Positions 17,593 to 27,508 of a stretch of DNA of 64,000 bases are shown here, piece after piece (the stretch's first letter is position 1; each line of letters starts with the position of its first letter). The notes below the pieces were generated by a model. It was not told the DNA's origin. It made no database searches and saw only the letters and a list, made by a program, of their open reading frames with translations. The stretch comes from Brevibacillus panacihumi (GTDB lineage: Bacteria; Bacillota; Bacilli; Brevibacillales; Brevibacillaceae): contig NZ_RHHT01000011.1 of the NCBI RefSeq assembly GCF_003710985.1, forward strand, positions 62,001-126,000, read 5' to 3'. The position numbers and the translations under genes are program-made.

Positions 17593-18621
17593 ATGTCGAT
17601 GAACGAGACTATACTCTCAGTTGAAAATTTGCGTATCTCTTTTCATCTTCAGGATCGAGTGATCCAGGCGGTTCGCGGCGTATCGTTTACCCTGAACAAA
17701 GGGGAGACGCTGGCAATCGTCGGTGAGTCGGGGTCTGGAAAATCAGTGACGGCCAAAAGCTTGATGCGTTTGCTGCCTAAACAGACGACGCGGATTACAG
17801 ATGGTCGCATCCATTACCAAAATATGGATATTACAACCATTTCACCACGAGAACTCGAGTCTTTGCGTGGCAAGGAAATTTCCATGGTCTTTCAGGATCC
17901 GATGACCTCGCTGAATCCGACTATGAAGATCGGCCAGCAGATCATGGAAGGAATTGTGCAACACCAGACCTTGACCAAAGCAGAGGCTCGTCAAAAAGCG
18001 ATTGAGATGCTGAAGCTCGTGGGCATTCCCAATGCCGAAGAGCGTATGGAGGCCTACCCGCACCAATTTTCCGGCGGGATGAGACAGCGCGTCGTCATCG
18101 CCATCGCATTGGCTTGCCGCCCCAATATTTTGATCGCGGACGAGCCGACTACTGCTCTCGACGTCACGATTCAGGCTCAAATTCTGGATTTGATGAAAAG
18201 TGTGCAGGAGCAGACGCAGATGGGCATGATTCTCATTACCCACGATCTGGGTGTTGTGGCCAATATGGCGCAGCGAGTCGCGGTCATGTACACGGGGGAA
18301 ATCGTCGAGATTGGTCCGACGGATGAAATTTTTTCCAATCCGCAGCATCCGTATACCAAGGGATTGTTGCAATCCATGCCGCGTCTGGACGCCGATCGAC
18401 AGGAACCTCTGGTGCCAATCCCGGGGTCGCCACCTGATGTAAGCCGACTGGGTACCGGTTGTGCTTTTGCACCCCGCTGTCCTTATGTCATGAAGGTATG
18501 CCATCATCACGCTCCTCCCAGAACGAGCTTGAATGAACAGCACGGTACCGCCTGTTGGCTGCAGGATCAGCGCTCTTTGAAGGCGAGAGAGACATTTCAG
18601 ATGCAAGGATCTTTATCATGA
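17593..18621 (+). CDS. oppD: Peptide ABC transporter ATPase (OppD-like)
   Basis: This 342-residue ATPase drives peptide import. Walker A is GESGSGKS near residues 43-50, the signature is FSGGMRQR near 158, and Walker B is [12 protein letters not shown]. The C-terminal oligopeptide extension with cysteines ([17 protein letters not shown]) is the OppD/OppF Fe-S or metal-binding tail. A strong terminator follows directly, so no oppF partner is encoded here. OppD must either homodimerise or use an ATPase from elsewhere. Confidence 0.93.
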   Translation: MSMNETILSVENLRISFHLQDRVIQAVRGVSFTLNKGETLAIVGESGSGKSVTAKSLMRLLPKQTTRITDGRIHYQNMDITTISPRELESLRGKEISMVFQDPMTSLNPTMKIGQQIMEGIVQHQTLTKAEARQKAIEMLKLVGIPNAEERMEAYPHQFSGGMRQRVVIAIALACRPNILIADEPTTALDVTIQAQILDLMKSVQEQTQMGMILITHDLGVVANMAQRVAVMYTGEIVEIGPTDEIFSNPQHPYTKGLLQSMPRLDADRQEPLVPIPGSPPDVSRLGTGCAFAPRCPYVMKVCHHHAPPRTSLNEQHGTACWLQDQRSLKARETFQMQGSLS

Positions 18622-18637
18622 AAGAATAAAACCAAAC

Positions 18638-18693
18638 ACTCTTTTGGGTCCGATTCCTTTATGGGGAACAGATGACTCAAAAGAGTTTTTTTT
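18638..18693 (+). terminator. Terminator of the opp operon
   Basis: Stem arms ACTCTTTTGGGTC (18638-18650) and GACTCAAAAGAGT (18674-18686), then eight T residues (18686-18693). It lies 16 bases after oppD. Confidence 0.85.
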
Positions 18694-18768
18694 CGTTTCA
18701 TCTGGTATGATGGTGAAATGAAGGACGGACTGACCGGAAAATCGATTGATGAAAGAAAGGAACCGACG

Positions 18769-21700
18769 ATGGCTTTTCATCTTACACGACAAGAGATTCG
18801 GCAATTATGCGGCAGATTGGCATACGAAAAGGGTGAGGCATACGTCCGGGAGCGAAAAGTGGGGATCACGCACATCGATCACGACTACGGAGTGTATGAA
18901 GCGGTAGTCAGCGGCAGGGAGGATTTTGCTTTATCCATTGAATTCGCTCAGGATCGGAGCATGGAAGCGTCATGCACTTGTCCCTCTCTATCTTCCTATG
19001 ATCAGTATTGCCAGCACATTGCAGCAGTTCTGATTCACCTGCACGAACGGTTGGAACACGGTACTCTGCTCCGTCCTTACCTGAGCACGACAGCTGCGCA
19101 GGGCGGACGAGACGGTTTGAGACTGCATGCAGCCAAAAGCATGCTGGATCTGTTTCAGGGACCAGGAAAGGACGAATCGGCAAGGCAGATCGGGAGGGTA
19201 CGCTTTGATACACGCGAAGCCCTTGAGGTGGAATTCACTGTCCGGCCATACCCATATGGCTATCGGCAAATTCTTTTCGGCATCGAAATGAGGCTAGGCG
19301 GCAAAAGGCTTTATATTGTCCAGAAAATGCGTGACTTTCTAAGCAGGCTCGCCCGCAAGGAAGCTTTCGTCTTTACCAAGCACTTCACGTTCGATCCCCA
19401 GGAACACTGCTTTGAACCTGATAATGAGGCAGTGATACAATTACTCCTCGAAATCTATCAGCATGAGACCATGTATCGGGAAGCAATCAACAGCACTTCC
19501 CAGATGGGTTACGCAGGCGCTCGCAACGCAGAGCGCATTCTGTTGATTCCGCCTGTTTTTTGGGAACGGATGCTGTCAGCACTGCAGAAAGCCCCGCTGG
19601 TGAAATGGATCCAGGGAGATCAGGAGTACCATGGCATCGAGCTGGCGGAAGGGAATTTGCCACTTGCTTTTGCGTTCACGCAGGATGAGAACGGTAGACA
19701 ACTAGAGTACCAAATGACCGTAAAGGGTTTGGACAGCTTGACGATCCTAGAGGCTTACGGCATGGCGCAGTACGAGGGGACATTATACAAACTCGGAAGT
19801 GAGCCCTGCAAGCGTCTCTTCAAGCTGAAACAGATCATGGAAAAAGCAAACGCCGAAAGTATCGTGATCGAACCCGCGCAGCTCTCCCCATTTATCGAGC
19901 AGGTTGTACCGAGCTTGATGAAGCTGGGAGAAGTACAGATCGCGCCTGCGATTTCCGACCGAATCGTGAAAACGCCGTTGCAGGCGAAGCTCTATTTGGA
20001 TAGAATACGGGACCGCTTGCTGGCCGGCTTGGAATTTCATTACGGGCAGGTCATGATCAATCCGTTGGAGGAAGACGGACAAGCGCAACCCCATGCACAA
20101 ATCCTGATCCGCGACGTCGAAAAAGAGAGGCAGATCCTGGAGATCATGCAAAATAGCATGTTTACCCAAACAGAGGCCGGTTATTTTTTGGAGAATGAGG
20201 AAGCCGAATATCATTTTCTATACCACGTCGTGCCGAGGTTGGAGAAGCTTGTTCAAGTGTATGCCACATCTGCGGTCAAAACCAGGCTTCATCCAGGGCA
20301 AGTTGGCGCAAAGGTCAAGGTGGAGCTGAAGGAACGAACCAATTGGCTGGACGTGCAATTTGAATTTGCCGGTATTCCCGAATCTGAAATCCGCCAGCTC
20401 CTACATTCTGTCGAGGAAAAGCGCAGATACTATCGTCTTCCCAATGGCTCCTTGCTGCCGTTGGAGGGAGAAGAATTTCAGGAAATCGGCCGCTTTCTCG
20501 ATGCAATGAGCATTCGTCAAGCCGATTTGAAAGGCAGCGAGGTGCGTGTGCCACTGATTCGGGGAATGCGCTTCCTGGATGCCGATCATCAAGGACGCAC
20601 TGTTCAGTTGGGAAGGTCATTCCGCAAGCTGTTGGAAAACATGCGCAATCCGGACAATCTGGATTTTCCCTTGCCGGATTCGTTACAGCACGTGTTGCGT
20701 GATTATCAGCGGTACGGTTTTCAATGGATGAAAACACTGGCTCATTATGGTTTCGGCGGGATTCTGGCCGACGATATGGGATTGGGCAAGACATTGCAAA
20801 GTATCGCATTCCTCGTCTCTGTCTTGCCGGAAATTCGGGAGCAGAAGCTTCCTGCCCTGATCGTAGCGCCTGCTTCCGTGGTGTATAACTGGTACCATGA
20901 GTTGAAGAAATTCGCACCACAGGTCAGGGCAGTAGTTGCAGATGGAACAAAGGAGGAGCGCGACAAGCGATACCGGGAGATGGGAGAGGCCGATGTATTC
21001 ATTACCTCATATCCGCTCGTTCGCCGTGATCACGACCATTTTGCAAAAGCCCGTTATCACACACTGATCCTTGACGAGGCACAAGCGTTTAAAAACCATG
21101 CCACGCAGACGGCTCATGCAGTAAAGCAGATCCAGGCGGAATACCGCTTTGCTTTGACGGGGACCCCGATCGAGAACAGGTTGGAGGAGCTTTGGTCGAT
21201 CTATGATGCAGTGTTTCCGGCGCTGTTTCCCAGTAGAAAAGCATTCAACGAGCTGCACCCCGAGATCGTCGCCAAACGCATCAAGCCTTTCTTGCTGCGC
21301 CGGGTCAAACGAGACGTTCTTCAGGAGCTTCCCGATAAGATTGAATCCATACAGACCTCGGACCTGCTTCCGGAGCAGAAAAAGCTGTACCTGTCCTACC
21401 TGGTCAAATTACAGCAGGAAACCTTGAAGCATTTGCAGGAGAAAGGATTCCAAAAAAAACGCATCAAAATTTTGGCGGGCTTGACCCGTTTGCGCCAACT
21501 ATGTTGTCATCCTGCTTTGTTTGTCGAAGAGTACACAGGCAGCTCCGCCAAATTCGAGCAATTGCTCGACACCCTTGAGGAGTGCCGTCAAGCAGGCAGA
21601 CGCGTGCTCGTTTTCTCGCAGTTCACCGAGATGCTCGGGATCATCGGGCGAAAACTGGGCGAGCTGGGAATCCCTTATTTTTATCTGGATGGACAAACCC

Positions 21701-22059
21701 CTGTCCGGGAGCGTGTCCCACTGTGCCAACGGTTCAATGAAGGAGAGCGCGATTTGTTCCTGATCTCCTTGAAAGCCGGGGGGACCGGGCTGAATTTGAC
21801 AGGTGCCGATACTGTGATCTTGTACGATCTGTGGTGGAACCCGGCAGTTGAAGAGCAGGCAGCGGATCGGGCCCATCGCATCGGACAAAAAAAGATCGTG
21901 CAGGTCATCAGACTGGTCACACAAGGAACAGTAGAAGAAAAAATGTACGATCTTCAACAAAAGAAAAAACACCTGATTGATGAAGTCATTCAACCAGGTG
22001 GAGAGGCTTTGTCTGCTCTGACCGAGCAGGAGATTCGTGAAATTTTGCAGCTGGAGTAA
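18769..22059 (+). CDS. SWIM zinc-finger SNF2-family DNA-dependent ATPase/helicase
   Basis: This 1,096-residue protein is a bacterial Snf2/RapA-like remodeller. ATG 18769 follows AAAGGAA; an in-frame ATG at 18718 overlaps the opp terminator region. An N-terminal SWIM motif uses C69, C71, C81 and H83 (CTCP, then CQH). A middle DUF/SNF2-associated region follows. The ATPase core begins near residue 640: Walker A DDMGLGKT (about 667-674), DEAQ box near 768, LTGTPIENRLEELWSIYD near 800, and the C-terminal helicase motifs VFSQFTEM, SLKAGGTGLNLTGAD and QAADRAHRIGQ. All motifs are intact. It probably remodels nucleic-acid/protein complexes; a specific role is not evident. It converges on the next gene with only 3 bases between stops. 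Confidence 0.92.
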   Translation: MAFHLTRQEIRQLCGRLAYEKGEAYVRERKVGITHIDHDYGVYEAVVSGREDFALSIEFAQDRSMEASCTCPSLSSYDQYCQHIAAVLIHLHERLEHGTLLRPYLSTTAAQGGRDGLRLHAAKSMLDLFQGPGKDESARQIGRVRFDTREALEVEFTVRPYPYGYRQILFGIEMRLGGKRLYIVQKMRDFLSRLARKEAFVFTKHFTFDPQEHCFEPDNEAVIQLLLEIYQHETMYREAINSTSQMGYAGARNAERILLIPPVFWERMLSALQKAPLVKWIQGDQEYHGIELAEGNLPLAFAFTQDENGRQLEYQMTVKGLDSLTILEAYGMAQYEGTLYKLGSEPCKRLFKLKQIMEKANAESIVIEPAQLSPFIEQVVPSLMKLGEVQIAPAISDRIVKTPLQAKLYLDRIRDRLLAGLEFHYGQVMINPLEEDGQAQPHAQILIRDVEKERQILEIMQNSMFTQTEAGYFLENEEAEYHFLYHVVPRLEKLVQVYATSAVKTRLHPGQVGAKVKVELKERTNWLDVQFEFAGIPESEIRQLLHSVEEKRRYYRLPNGSLLPLEGEEFQEIGRFLDAMSIRQADLKGSEVRVPLIRGMRFLDADHQGRTVQLGRSFRKLLENMRNPDNLDFPLPDSLQHVLRDYQRYGFQWMKTLAHYGFGGILADDMGLGKTLQSIAFLVSVLPEIREQKLPALIVAPASVVYNWYHELKKFAPQVRAVVADGTKEERDKRYREMGEADVFITSYPLVRRDHDHFAKARYHTLILDEAQAFKNHATQTAHAVKQIQAEYRFALTGTPIENRLEELWSIYDAVFPALFPSRKAFNELHPEIVAKRIKPFLLRRVKRDVLQELPDKIESIQTSDLLPEQKKLYLSYLVKLQQETLKHLQEKGFQKKRIKILAGLTRLRQLCCHPALFVEEYTGSSAKFEQLLDTLEECRQAGRRVLVFSQFTEMLGIIGRKLGELGIPYFYLDGQTPVRERVPLCQRFNEGERDLFLISLKAGGTGLNLTGADTVILYDLWWNPAVEEQAADRAHRIGQKKIVQVIRLVTQGTVEEKMYDLQQKKKHLIDEVIQPGGEALSALTEQEIREILQLE

Positions 22060-22062
22060 CTG

Positions 22063-24225
22063 CTATTGCGGTTGCTCCCATTCTTTTGACTGCAGTGTGA
22101 TCGGACGATTCCAATCCGCCTGATAGAGGCTGGCCTCAGGAGTATCCGCGATGACAGCGTACTCCCCGGGGGCAAGGTCAAACCAGAATACCAAGTCGCC
22201 ATTCGCCTCTCTTTGGAGAGGTTTTTTCCCGTTCACATATACTTCTTTGCTCCGCGCTGCCATCGACAAGCCTTTGATCGGATGGCCGCTCTCATTTTTT
22301 AGATAGACGGCTCCGTTGGGTGCGTACGACATCTGCACATGAGAGAGATCCAGCCAATAATCCATGATGTTCCCAACGGTGGTCAGGTATAGATCCCCTT
22401 GATCGCGCATGGTTGCCATTCTTTGTAATACTTTATCAAAAGAGGGGTGAATGACCCAGTTTCCTTTTGCGTCCAGGCTGATAAAATGGCCACCTCGTTT
22501 TCCAGCTGGAATTCTGGCGAGGTATGTATGGTTGATCAAAACACCGCGATTGCGCACCAGATCATACAAATGTTTGCCGGTATACTGATCCAAGGTATCT
22601 TCTGGCACAACCAATGCTGCCCAGGTGTAGAATGGGCCAGTGACGGTCGGGTGCGACCAGTACAACGGAGTGCGCTGGGCATCGTCACGCCGGTTCTGAA
22701 ACAGATCGAAAGAGGTATTGATATTTCCGGTATCCTCCGAGCTGTAATGCCAGAAATAACGTGTGTCATATTTTTCCCACATATTTGCCAGGTAGTTTGG
22801 GGTCTTGATGTCCAGCCCGTTAAAGGCAAAGCTGGATTTCAGGTACCCATGATCAATCCAGGTGACACTGTCGAAGCGATCTTTCATAAATGACATCGCT
22901 TCTGCTGTCGTAGGTTGATAATGCCGGAACTCGAAAGGATAGAGCGTGTGCAGCACGATTTCATTCCCATTCGCATGAAGCTGGTCAAGGAAGGACAAGA
23001 AGTCCGGCCTTTGTTTTATCGCGATCGATGAACGCTCGTCTGGTTTGTAATACGGATTGGAATAAAAAACGCTTTTCGTAACGGGAATCCCGTATTTGAC
23101 AAAGCCGCCGACTGCTTTTGAGGCGTCAGTGATTTTCTCAGAGCCAAAATAGATAGCCCGGTTCGTCTCCAAGGACTGTTCATCCGCATGCTCGGTCCAC
23201 ACATGTGTCGCCAAATACCCGTCAGGCTGGGTCATAAAACGCGGCATGACCTTGGGCTGATAGCCAACCACGAGAGAAAAGGAGTTCGTTCGCTCTTGTG
23301 TCGCACGATATTCGGAAGGATGGCGTACCTTTCCCACCCGATTGTCTTGTGTTTGCTGCACGTAATGGTGGTCATTCATATGATCCAGATTGATGAGCAG
23401 CTCTTTCTTATCAGTATTCAGCTCAAGAGAAGAAACCTCTGGCGTATGGTACAAAAAGGCGCATCGGCTGCCTGATCCGAAACGAACCCCTTCCCGGTCC
23501 AGCCAATAGGAAGATTGAAACCACCAGGTATCAACTATCCGGTTTTTGCGGTACACCTCTGACACTTGCGGTTTGAACGTAAGGTCCAGTGCCTCTCGAA
23601 ACACCTTTACATCCTTTTGATAGGTTGTTTTCACGGTGACACCGATCATTGGACTATTTTGTTCCAGTTGGTATTGAGTCGTCACTTCCGAAACAGGGGT
23701 TTTTCCGATCACGGTGACCGTCCATCCGGTATCTGATTTGGATGCTTGCACCTGCTTTTGGGTCCAGCCCTGGACATGATTCTGTTCCTGCTTCACAAAA
23801 ACATTGCGATCTATTTGCATCGCAAGCGGCGGTGAAAATTGCACTTCGTTTCCAACGACTTTTGTCACCTTCGCTTGGTGGACGAGGGGTTTATTCAGTC
23901 GCCCCGCGTAGGATTCCGAACGTATTTCGATGGATGATCCTTCCGACAGACTTGGCGGTTGATCAAAAATAATACTTGCGGTCCCTTTGGGATATACGGG
24001 CTGAAGCGCGTTGTAGATTTCTCCGTATTCAGCCACATAGTCCATGTTCGACAGGATTTCATATTGCTCGGTATCGGTAATCATTATTTTTCCATCGTCA
24101 TCCCAGGAAAAGATGTACCAAGGATTGCGAATTGCATGTTCTTTCAGTTTTGCCGGAGCCTCCTGCATCGTAAAGAGAATCAACAGGGCAATACAGCATC
24201 CGACGAGCAGCGTTTTTTTTATCAT
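22063..24225 (-). CDS. Large secreted protein of unknown function, deacetylase-like core
   Basis: This 720-residue protein has an N-terminal signal or anchor (KKTLLVGCCIALLILFTM). I do not recognise a named family. The N-terminal half (about 30-300) looks all-beta. The middle (about 350-480) resembles a NodB/glycosidase-type barrel: EHADEQSLE could stand for the metal-binding acidic motif, GIPVTKSVFY for the second strand and NGNEIVLHT for the His motif. WIDHGYLKSS and residues around 600 (GVLINHTYLAR) add further polar motifs. The C-terminus (about 620-720) is again beta-rich (FWFDLAPGEYAVIAD). An extracellular polysaccharide-active enzyme is the best guess. Confidence 0.65.
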   Translation of the reverse strand: MIKKTLLVGCCIALLILFTMQEAPAKLKEHAIRNPWYIFSWDDDGKIMITDTEQYEILSNMDYVAEYGEIYNALQPVYPKGTASIIFDQPPSLSEGSSIEIRSESYAGRLNKPLVHQAKVTKVVGNEVQFSPPLAMQIDRNVFVKQEQNHVQGWTQKQVQASKSDTGWTVTVIGKTPVSEVTTQYQLEQNSPMIGVTVKTTYQKDVKVFREALDLTFKPQVSEVYRKNRIVDTWWFQSSYWLDREGVRFGSGSRCAFLYHTPEVSSLELNTDKKELLINLDHMNDHHYVQQTQDNRVGKVRHPSEYRATQERTNSFSLVVGYQPKVMPRFMTQPDGYLATHVWTEHADEQSLETNRAIYFGSEKITDASKAVGGFVKYGIPVTKSVFYSNPYYKPDERSSIAIKQRPDFLSFLDQLHANGNEIVLHTLYPFEFRHYQPTTAEAMSFMKDRFDSVTWIDHGYLKSSFAFNGLDIKTPNYLANMWEKYDTRYFWHYSSEDTGNINTSFDLFQNRRDDAQRTPLYWSHPTVTGPFYTWAALVVPEDTLDQYTGKHLYDLVRNRGVLINHTYLARIPAGKRGGHFISLDAKGNWVIHPSFDKVLQRMATMRDQGDLYLTTVGNIMDYWLDLSHVQMSYAPNGAVYLKNESGHPIKGLSMAARSKEVYVNGKKPLQREANGDLVFWFDLAPGEYAVIADTPEASLYQADWNRPITLQSKEWEQPQ

Positions 24226-24472
24226 AGAATCGAATCACCTAACGTGTTGGAATGCAAAACCTTTCTAATTATATACGGGTTCGGCATTTTTTTCCGCTAA
24301 ATGTTTATAAAATTTTTAGAAGGGAATTAGTTTATGAAACAGGTAATTTTCACTTTCTTGAAAAGGATCTGTTTAGACGCGAGAGAGTGTGGTGATAACA
24401 GGAAAGTCAAGCTCCGGCATGTTGCCGGATCACTCATACAGAGATCTATCAATTATTCGGGGATAGGAGTTT
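24226..24472. other. Divergent intergenic region
   Basis: These 247 bases separate the secreted-protein gene (-) and the chemoreceptor gene (+). They contain a perfect 7-bp hairpin, TCCGGCA (24413-24419) with TGCCGGA (24423-24429). It lies about 45 bases before the chemoreceptor start, probably in its leader. I see no match to a riboswitch class I know. Confidence 0.4.
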
Positions 24473-26191
24473 ATGTTGCACATGAAGAAGGCGGTATTCA
24501 AATTTACCATTGCGAAAAAAATTGTCAGCGGCTTCTTATCGGTTTTGCTATTGTTTACCATCGTATCCTGGATCGCCATGGTACAGATAAAAAACGTGGA
24601 TTGGACCTACAGCAATTTGTTGCAGCGGCATTCGCTTGTCATTGAAAATGTTCAATTGCTGAAAAAGGAAATGATTGTGCAGGAAAATGCACTGCGAGGT
24701 TTTCTCTTGACAGGAGATTCTTCCTACGTATCTCTCTATGAAGCATCTGAAATGATCTTTCAAACGGCACTGGATGAGTTTACAGGGACAGCACCAAACG
24801 AGGAGGCCAAAGAGCAGATCGCGGATCTTACCATGGCCTATGACAAGTATCACAGCCTCATGCGAGATCTGATCGATATGAACCAGCAAAATCCCGAGCT
24901 GGCCAAGATCCAATTCCAAAACTCCACGATCAGCAGTGCAGGATCGATTTTTCACGAACAGGCAGATAATATTCTCAATATCGCCAAATCTGTTATGGAG
25001 AAGGACCAGAACAAAGCGAAGGAAACCACGAACTTTATCATCACGATGCTGGTCGTTGCCACGCTTATTGCGCTCGTAATGGGACTGGCGATCAGCGTAT
25101 GGATCGGGCGTATTATTTCCAAACCGGTGATCCAAGTAAGCGAGTCGATGAAAAAGTTGGCGGAAGGAGATTTCTCCCTCGAACCGATTCGAGTGCGGAA
25201 TCGCGATGAAATTGGCGTTTTGGTTGACTCCATGAACCAAATGGTTGATGACTTACGAAAGATCCTGGTCCAGGTATCGGAATCCAGTGAATATATCGCG
25301 GCTTCTACGGAGGAATTGTCAGCATCGACCGAGCAAAGCGCGGAGTCCGCTGCGCGAGTCGCAGACCTTTCGCAAAAAAATGCGATCGGAGCAGAGAAGC
25401 AGTTGGAAACCTTCAAGGCAACGGCTCTCAAGGTCGAGGAAATCGCCGAGGAAGTCGATCATATCTCGCTATCGAGCGAAAGCATGCTGAGTGCAACGGA
25501 AAGCGCAACGAAAATGACGCAGCAAGGGGCAGTATCCATTCACAACGTCCTGTCCCAGATGAATGCGATCCATACCTCAACGGAGGAAACGACGGCACTG
25601 ATTCGCTCTTTGGACGAGCGTTCCAAGCAAATCACCGATATTGTCTCACTCATCACCGCGATTTCAGAGCAAACCAACCTGTTGGCCTTGAATGCTGCGA
25701 TTGAAGCGGCACGTGCCGGAGAACATGGGCGCGGATTTGCTGTCGTCGCGGAGGAGGTCCGAAAGCTGGCTGAGGAATCACGCAAGTCTGCGGAGCAGGT
25801 CATCGAAATGACCAGCCTGATTCAGCAGGGGACGATTCAGGCGGTAGGCGCGATGGAAAATGGCAACATGCTGGTTCAGGAGGGCTTGACGTATACGGAA
25901 CAAGCTGAGCAAGCATTCGCTGCTATTGAAGCCGCTATCGACAACGTCACCAACCAAGTGCGAGAAGTCAATGAATCGGTAGAAGAAATTCGCGACTTCA
26001 GCAGACAGGTAGCGGCGGGAATTGAAGAAGTTACAAGCATTTCTGATCAAGTGCTGCAGCTTTCCCAAGAAAGCTCCACAGCCTCCGAAGAACAATTGGC
26101 TACGTCAGAAGAGATTACCTCTTCGGTACAAAATCTGGCTGCGTTGGCCGATGACATGAAGCAGCAGATTACGCGTTTTCGAACTTCGTAA
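24473..26191 (+). CDS. Methyl-accepting chemotaxis protein
   Basis: This 572-residue transmembrane chemoreceptor has TM1 at about 18-38, an extracellular four-helix-bundle-type sensor at about 40-188, and TM2 at about 189-211 ([20 protein letters not shown]). A HAMP domain follows to about 265 and then a long coiled-coil signalling domain. The conserved CheA/CheW-binding hairpin tip is clear ([20 protein letters not shown]). ATG 24473 is 5 bases after ATAGGAG; an in-frame ATG at 24482 is possible. It is monocistronic, with a terminator after it. The ligand is unknown. Confidence 0.94.
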   Translation: MLHMKKAVFKFTIAKKIVSGFLSVLLLFTIVSWIAMVQIKNVDWTYSNLLQRHSLVIENVQLLKKEMIVQENALRGFLLTGDSSYVSLYEASEMIFQTALDEFTGTAPNEEAKEQIADLTMAYDKYHSLMRDLIDMNQQNPELAKIQFQNSTISSAGSIFHEQADNILNIAKSVMEKDQNKAKETTNFIITMLVVATLIALVMGLAISVWIGRIISKPVIQVSESMKKLAEGDFSLEPIRVRNRDEIGVLVDSMNQMVDDLRKILVQVSESSEYIAASTEELSASTEQSAESAARVADLSQKNAIGAEKQLETFKATALKVEEIAEEVDHISLSSESMLSATESATKMTQQGAVSIHNVLSQMNAIHTSTEETTALIRSLDERSKQITDIVSLITAISEQTNLLALNAAIEAARAGEHGRGFAVVAEEVRKLAEESRKSAEQVIEMTSLIQQGTIQAVGAMENGNMLVQEGLTYTEQAEQAFAAIEAAIDNVTNQVREVNESVEEIRDFSRQVAAGIEEVTSISDQVLQLSQESSTASEEQLATSEEITSSVQNLAALADDMKQQITRFRTS

Positions 26192-26207
26192 TATTTTCAC
26201 CAAGAAG

Positions 26208-26242
26208 CAGCAAGACCCGTGATGTCGTGGTCTTGCTGTTTT
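26208..26242 (+). terminator. Terminator of the chemoreceptor gene
   Basis: Perfect 10-bp arms CAGCAAGACC (26208-26217) and GGTCTTGCTG (26229-26238), followed by TTTT. Confidence 0.85.
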
Positions 26243-26340
26243 GCTTTGGCGGCGGTTGTACTTGCGAAACGGCGAGAATGATTTACAATGATCAAAGGGC
26301 AAAGAAGTCAGACGAGATCGACAACGATGGGGAGGACCTG

Positions 26341-27027
26341 ATGAGATACGATATCCTATTATTCGACGCGGACGATACGCTATTTGACTTTCAGCGGGCA
26401 CAGCAATACGCATTGCAAAAAGTGTATACGGCCTTTGATATGCTGGACAGGGCAGACGAATATACAGCCTTCTACAAAGAGATCGGCAAAGAGATTTGGG
26501 GGGAAATGGAGCGAGGAGAAATCACCTTAGCCGAGCTGCGAGTAGAAAGATTTAAACGATTGTTTAACAAATATCAGCTTCCACATCAGCCGGAAGCTTT
26601 TGGGGACGCCTACCTGCAGTTTTTGGGAGAAGGAGCCTTTCTGATCGAGGGAGCAGAGGAATTGTGTCAGGCGCTCTCTACACAACGGCTGGCGATCATT
26701 ACCAACGGATTCCGGGAGGTTCAAATCTCGAGAATTTCCCATTCGCCGCTATCGCAGATGTTTGAACAGATCATTATTTCCGAAGAAACAGGCTATCAGA
26801 AGCCACAGAAGGAAATTTTCGATTATGCTTTTGCCAAACTGGGCATCACCCGCCGGGAGCGCGTTCTGATGATCGGCGATTCGCTAACCTCGGATATTTT
26901 GGGAGGCAATCGCTACGGAATCGATACGTGCTGGTTTAACCCGCGGCAAAAGAAAAATGAAACAGACATCAGCCCGACATACGAAATTTCCAAGCTGACG
27001 GATCTTTTGCGCATCGTAGCTGAATAG
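26341..27027 (+). CDS. HAD phosphatase, YjjG-type nucleotidase
   Basis: This 228-residue HAD hydrolase best fits the YjjG family of pyrimidine nucleotidases that clear non-canonical nucleotides. ATG 26341 follows GGGGAGGA. Motif I is FDADDTLFDF, with the first Asp as nucleophile. Motif II is IITNGF, motif III the Lys in YQKPQKEIFDYAF, and motif IV IGDSLTSDILGG. The alpha-helical cap lies between motifs I and II. Substrate assignment is by family resemblance only. Confidence 0.87.
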   Translation: MRYDILLFDADDTLFDFQRAQQYALQKVYTAFDMLDRADEYTAFYKEIGKEIWGEMERGEITLAELRVERFKRLFNKYQLPHQPEAFGDAYLQFLGEGAFLIEGAEELCQALSTQRLAIITNGFREVQISRISHSPLSQMFEQIIISEETGYQKPQKEIFDYAFAKLGITRRERVLMIGDSLTSDILGGNRYGIDTCWFNPRQKKNETDISPTYEISKLTDLLRIVAE

Positions 27028-27114
27028 CGTGCGGCAAAATCCTTTCTTCTGTTGACCAGATTGGATACAATGAACGAAGAAATAAGGACCGATAGGAAAG
27101 AAGGAGGTCATCTC

Positions 27115-27375
27115 GTGGACGAAAAGAAACTGACGCCAATCCCGGAACTGGATCAGCTGCTGTACAAGTTTACCGAGCTGTTAACGGGAGAGGCAACGCC
27201 GGAACGCGTGGAAATGGTCAAGATCTGGTGCCTGTATTCGCATATGTCAAAAGCGATGCCGCCACTCGTGCAGCATTGGGCGAGCGAACCCGAGCATGCC
27301 GAAGCGCGCGATCAAATCAGAGGCATGATTGAGCAGATCAAGCAATGGAATCAAACGAAAAATCAAAAGCATTAG
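27115..27375 (+). CDS. Small protein, YusU/DUF2573-like
   Basis: This 86-residue soluble helical protein starts at GTG 27115, 8 bases after AAGGAGGT. Its core (LYKFTELLTGE, then KIWCLYSHMSKAMPPLVQHW) resembles the Bacillus YusU/DUF2573 group as I remember it. Function is unknown. It stands between the HAD gene and a strong terminator and could be co-transcribed with the HAD gene. Confidence 0.7.
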   Translation: MDEKKLTPIPELDQLLYKFTELLTGEATPERVEMVKIWCLYSHMSKAMPPLVQHWASEPEHAEARDQIRGMIEQIKQWNQTKNQKH

Positions 27376-27389
27376 GACATCGTGCAGCA

Positions 27390-27415
27390 GCCACTCGTTA
27401 ACGAGTGGCTTTTTT
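27390..27415 (+). terminator. Intrinsic terminator
   Basis: Palindrome GCCACTCGTTAACGAGTGGC (27390-27409) followed by six T residues. It closes the YusU-like gene. Confidence 0.9.
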
Positions 27416-27508
27416 CATTGCAGGCACTGCTTGAGCAATTTAATAAACTTAATCATTTACAAAGTATGAATAATCAGGTAACGTTAAAAGAAAAGGGAGG
27501 GGATCGGA

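Noticed and set aside
24370-24472. Possible cyclic-di-GMP riboswitch before the chemoreceptor gene
   Set aside because: Only a 7-bp hairpin is present; the conserved core sequences of the known classes are missing.
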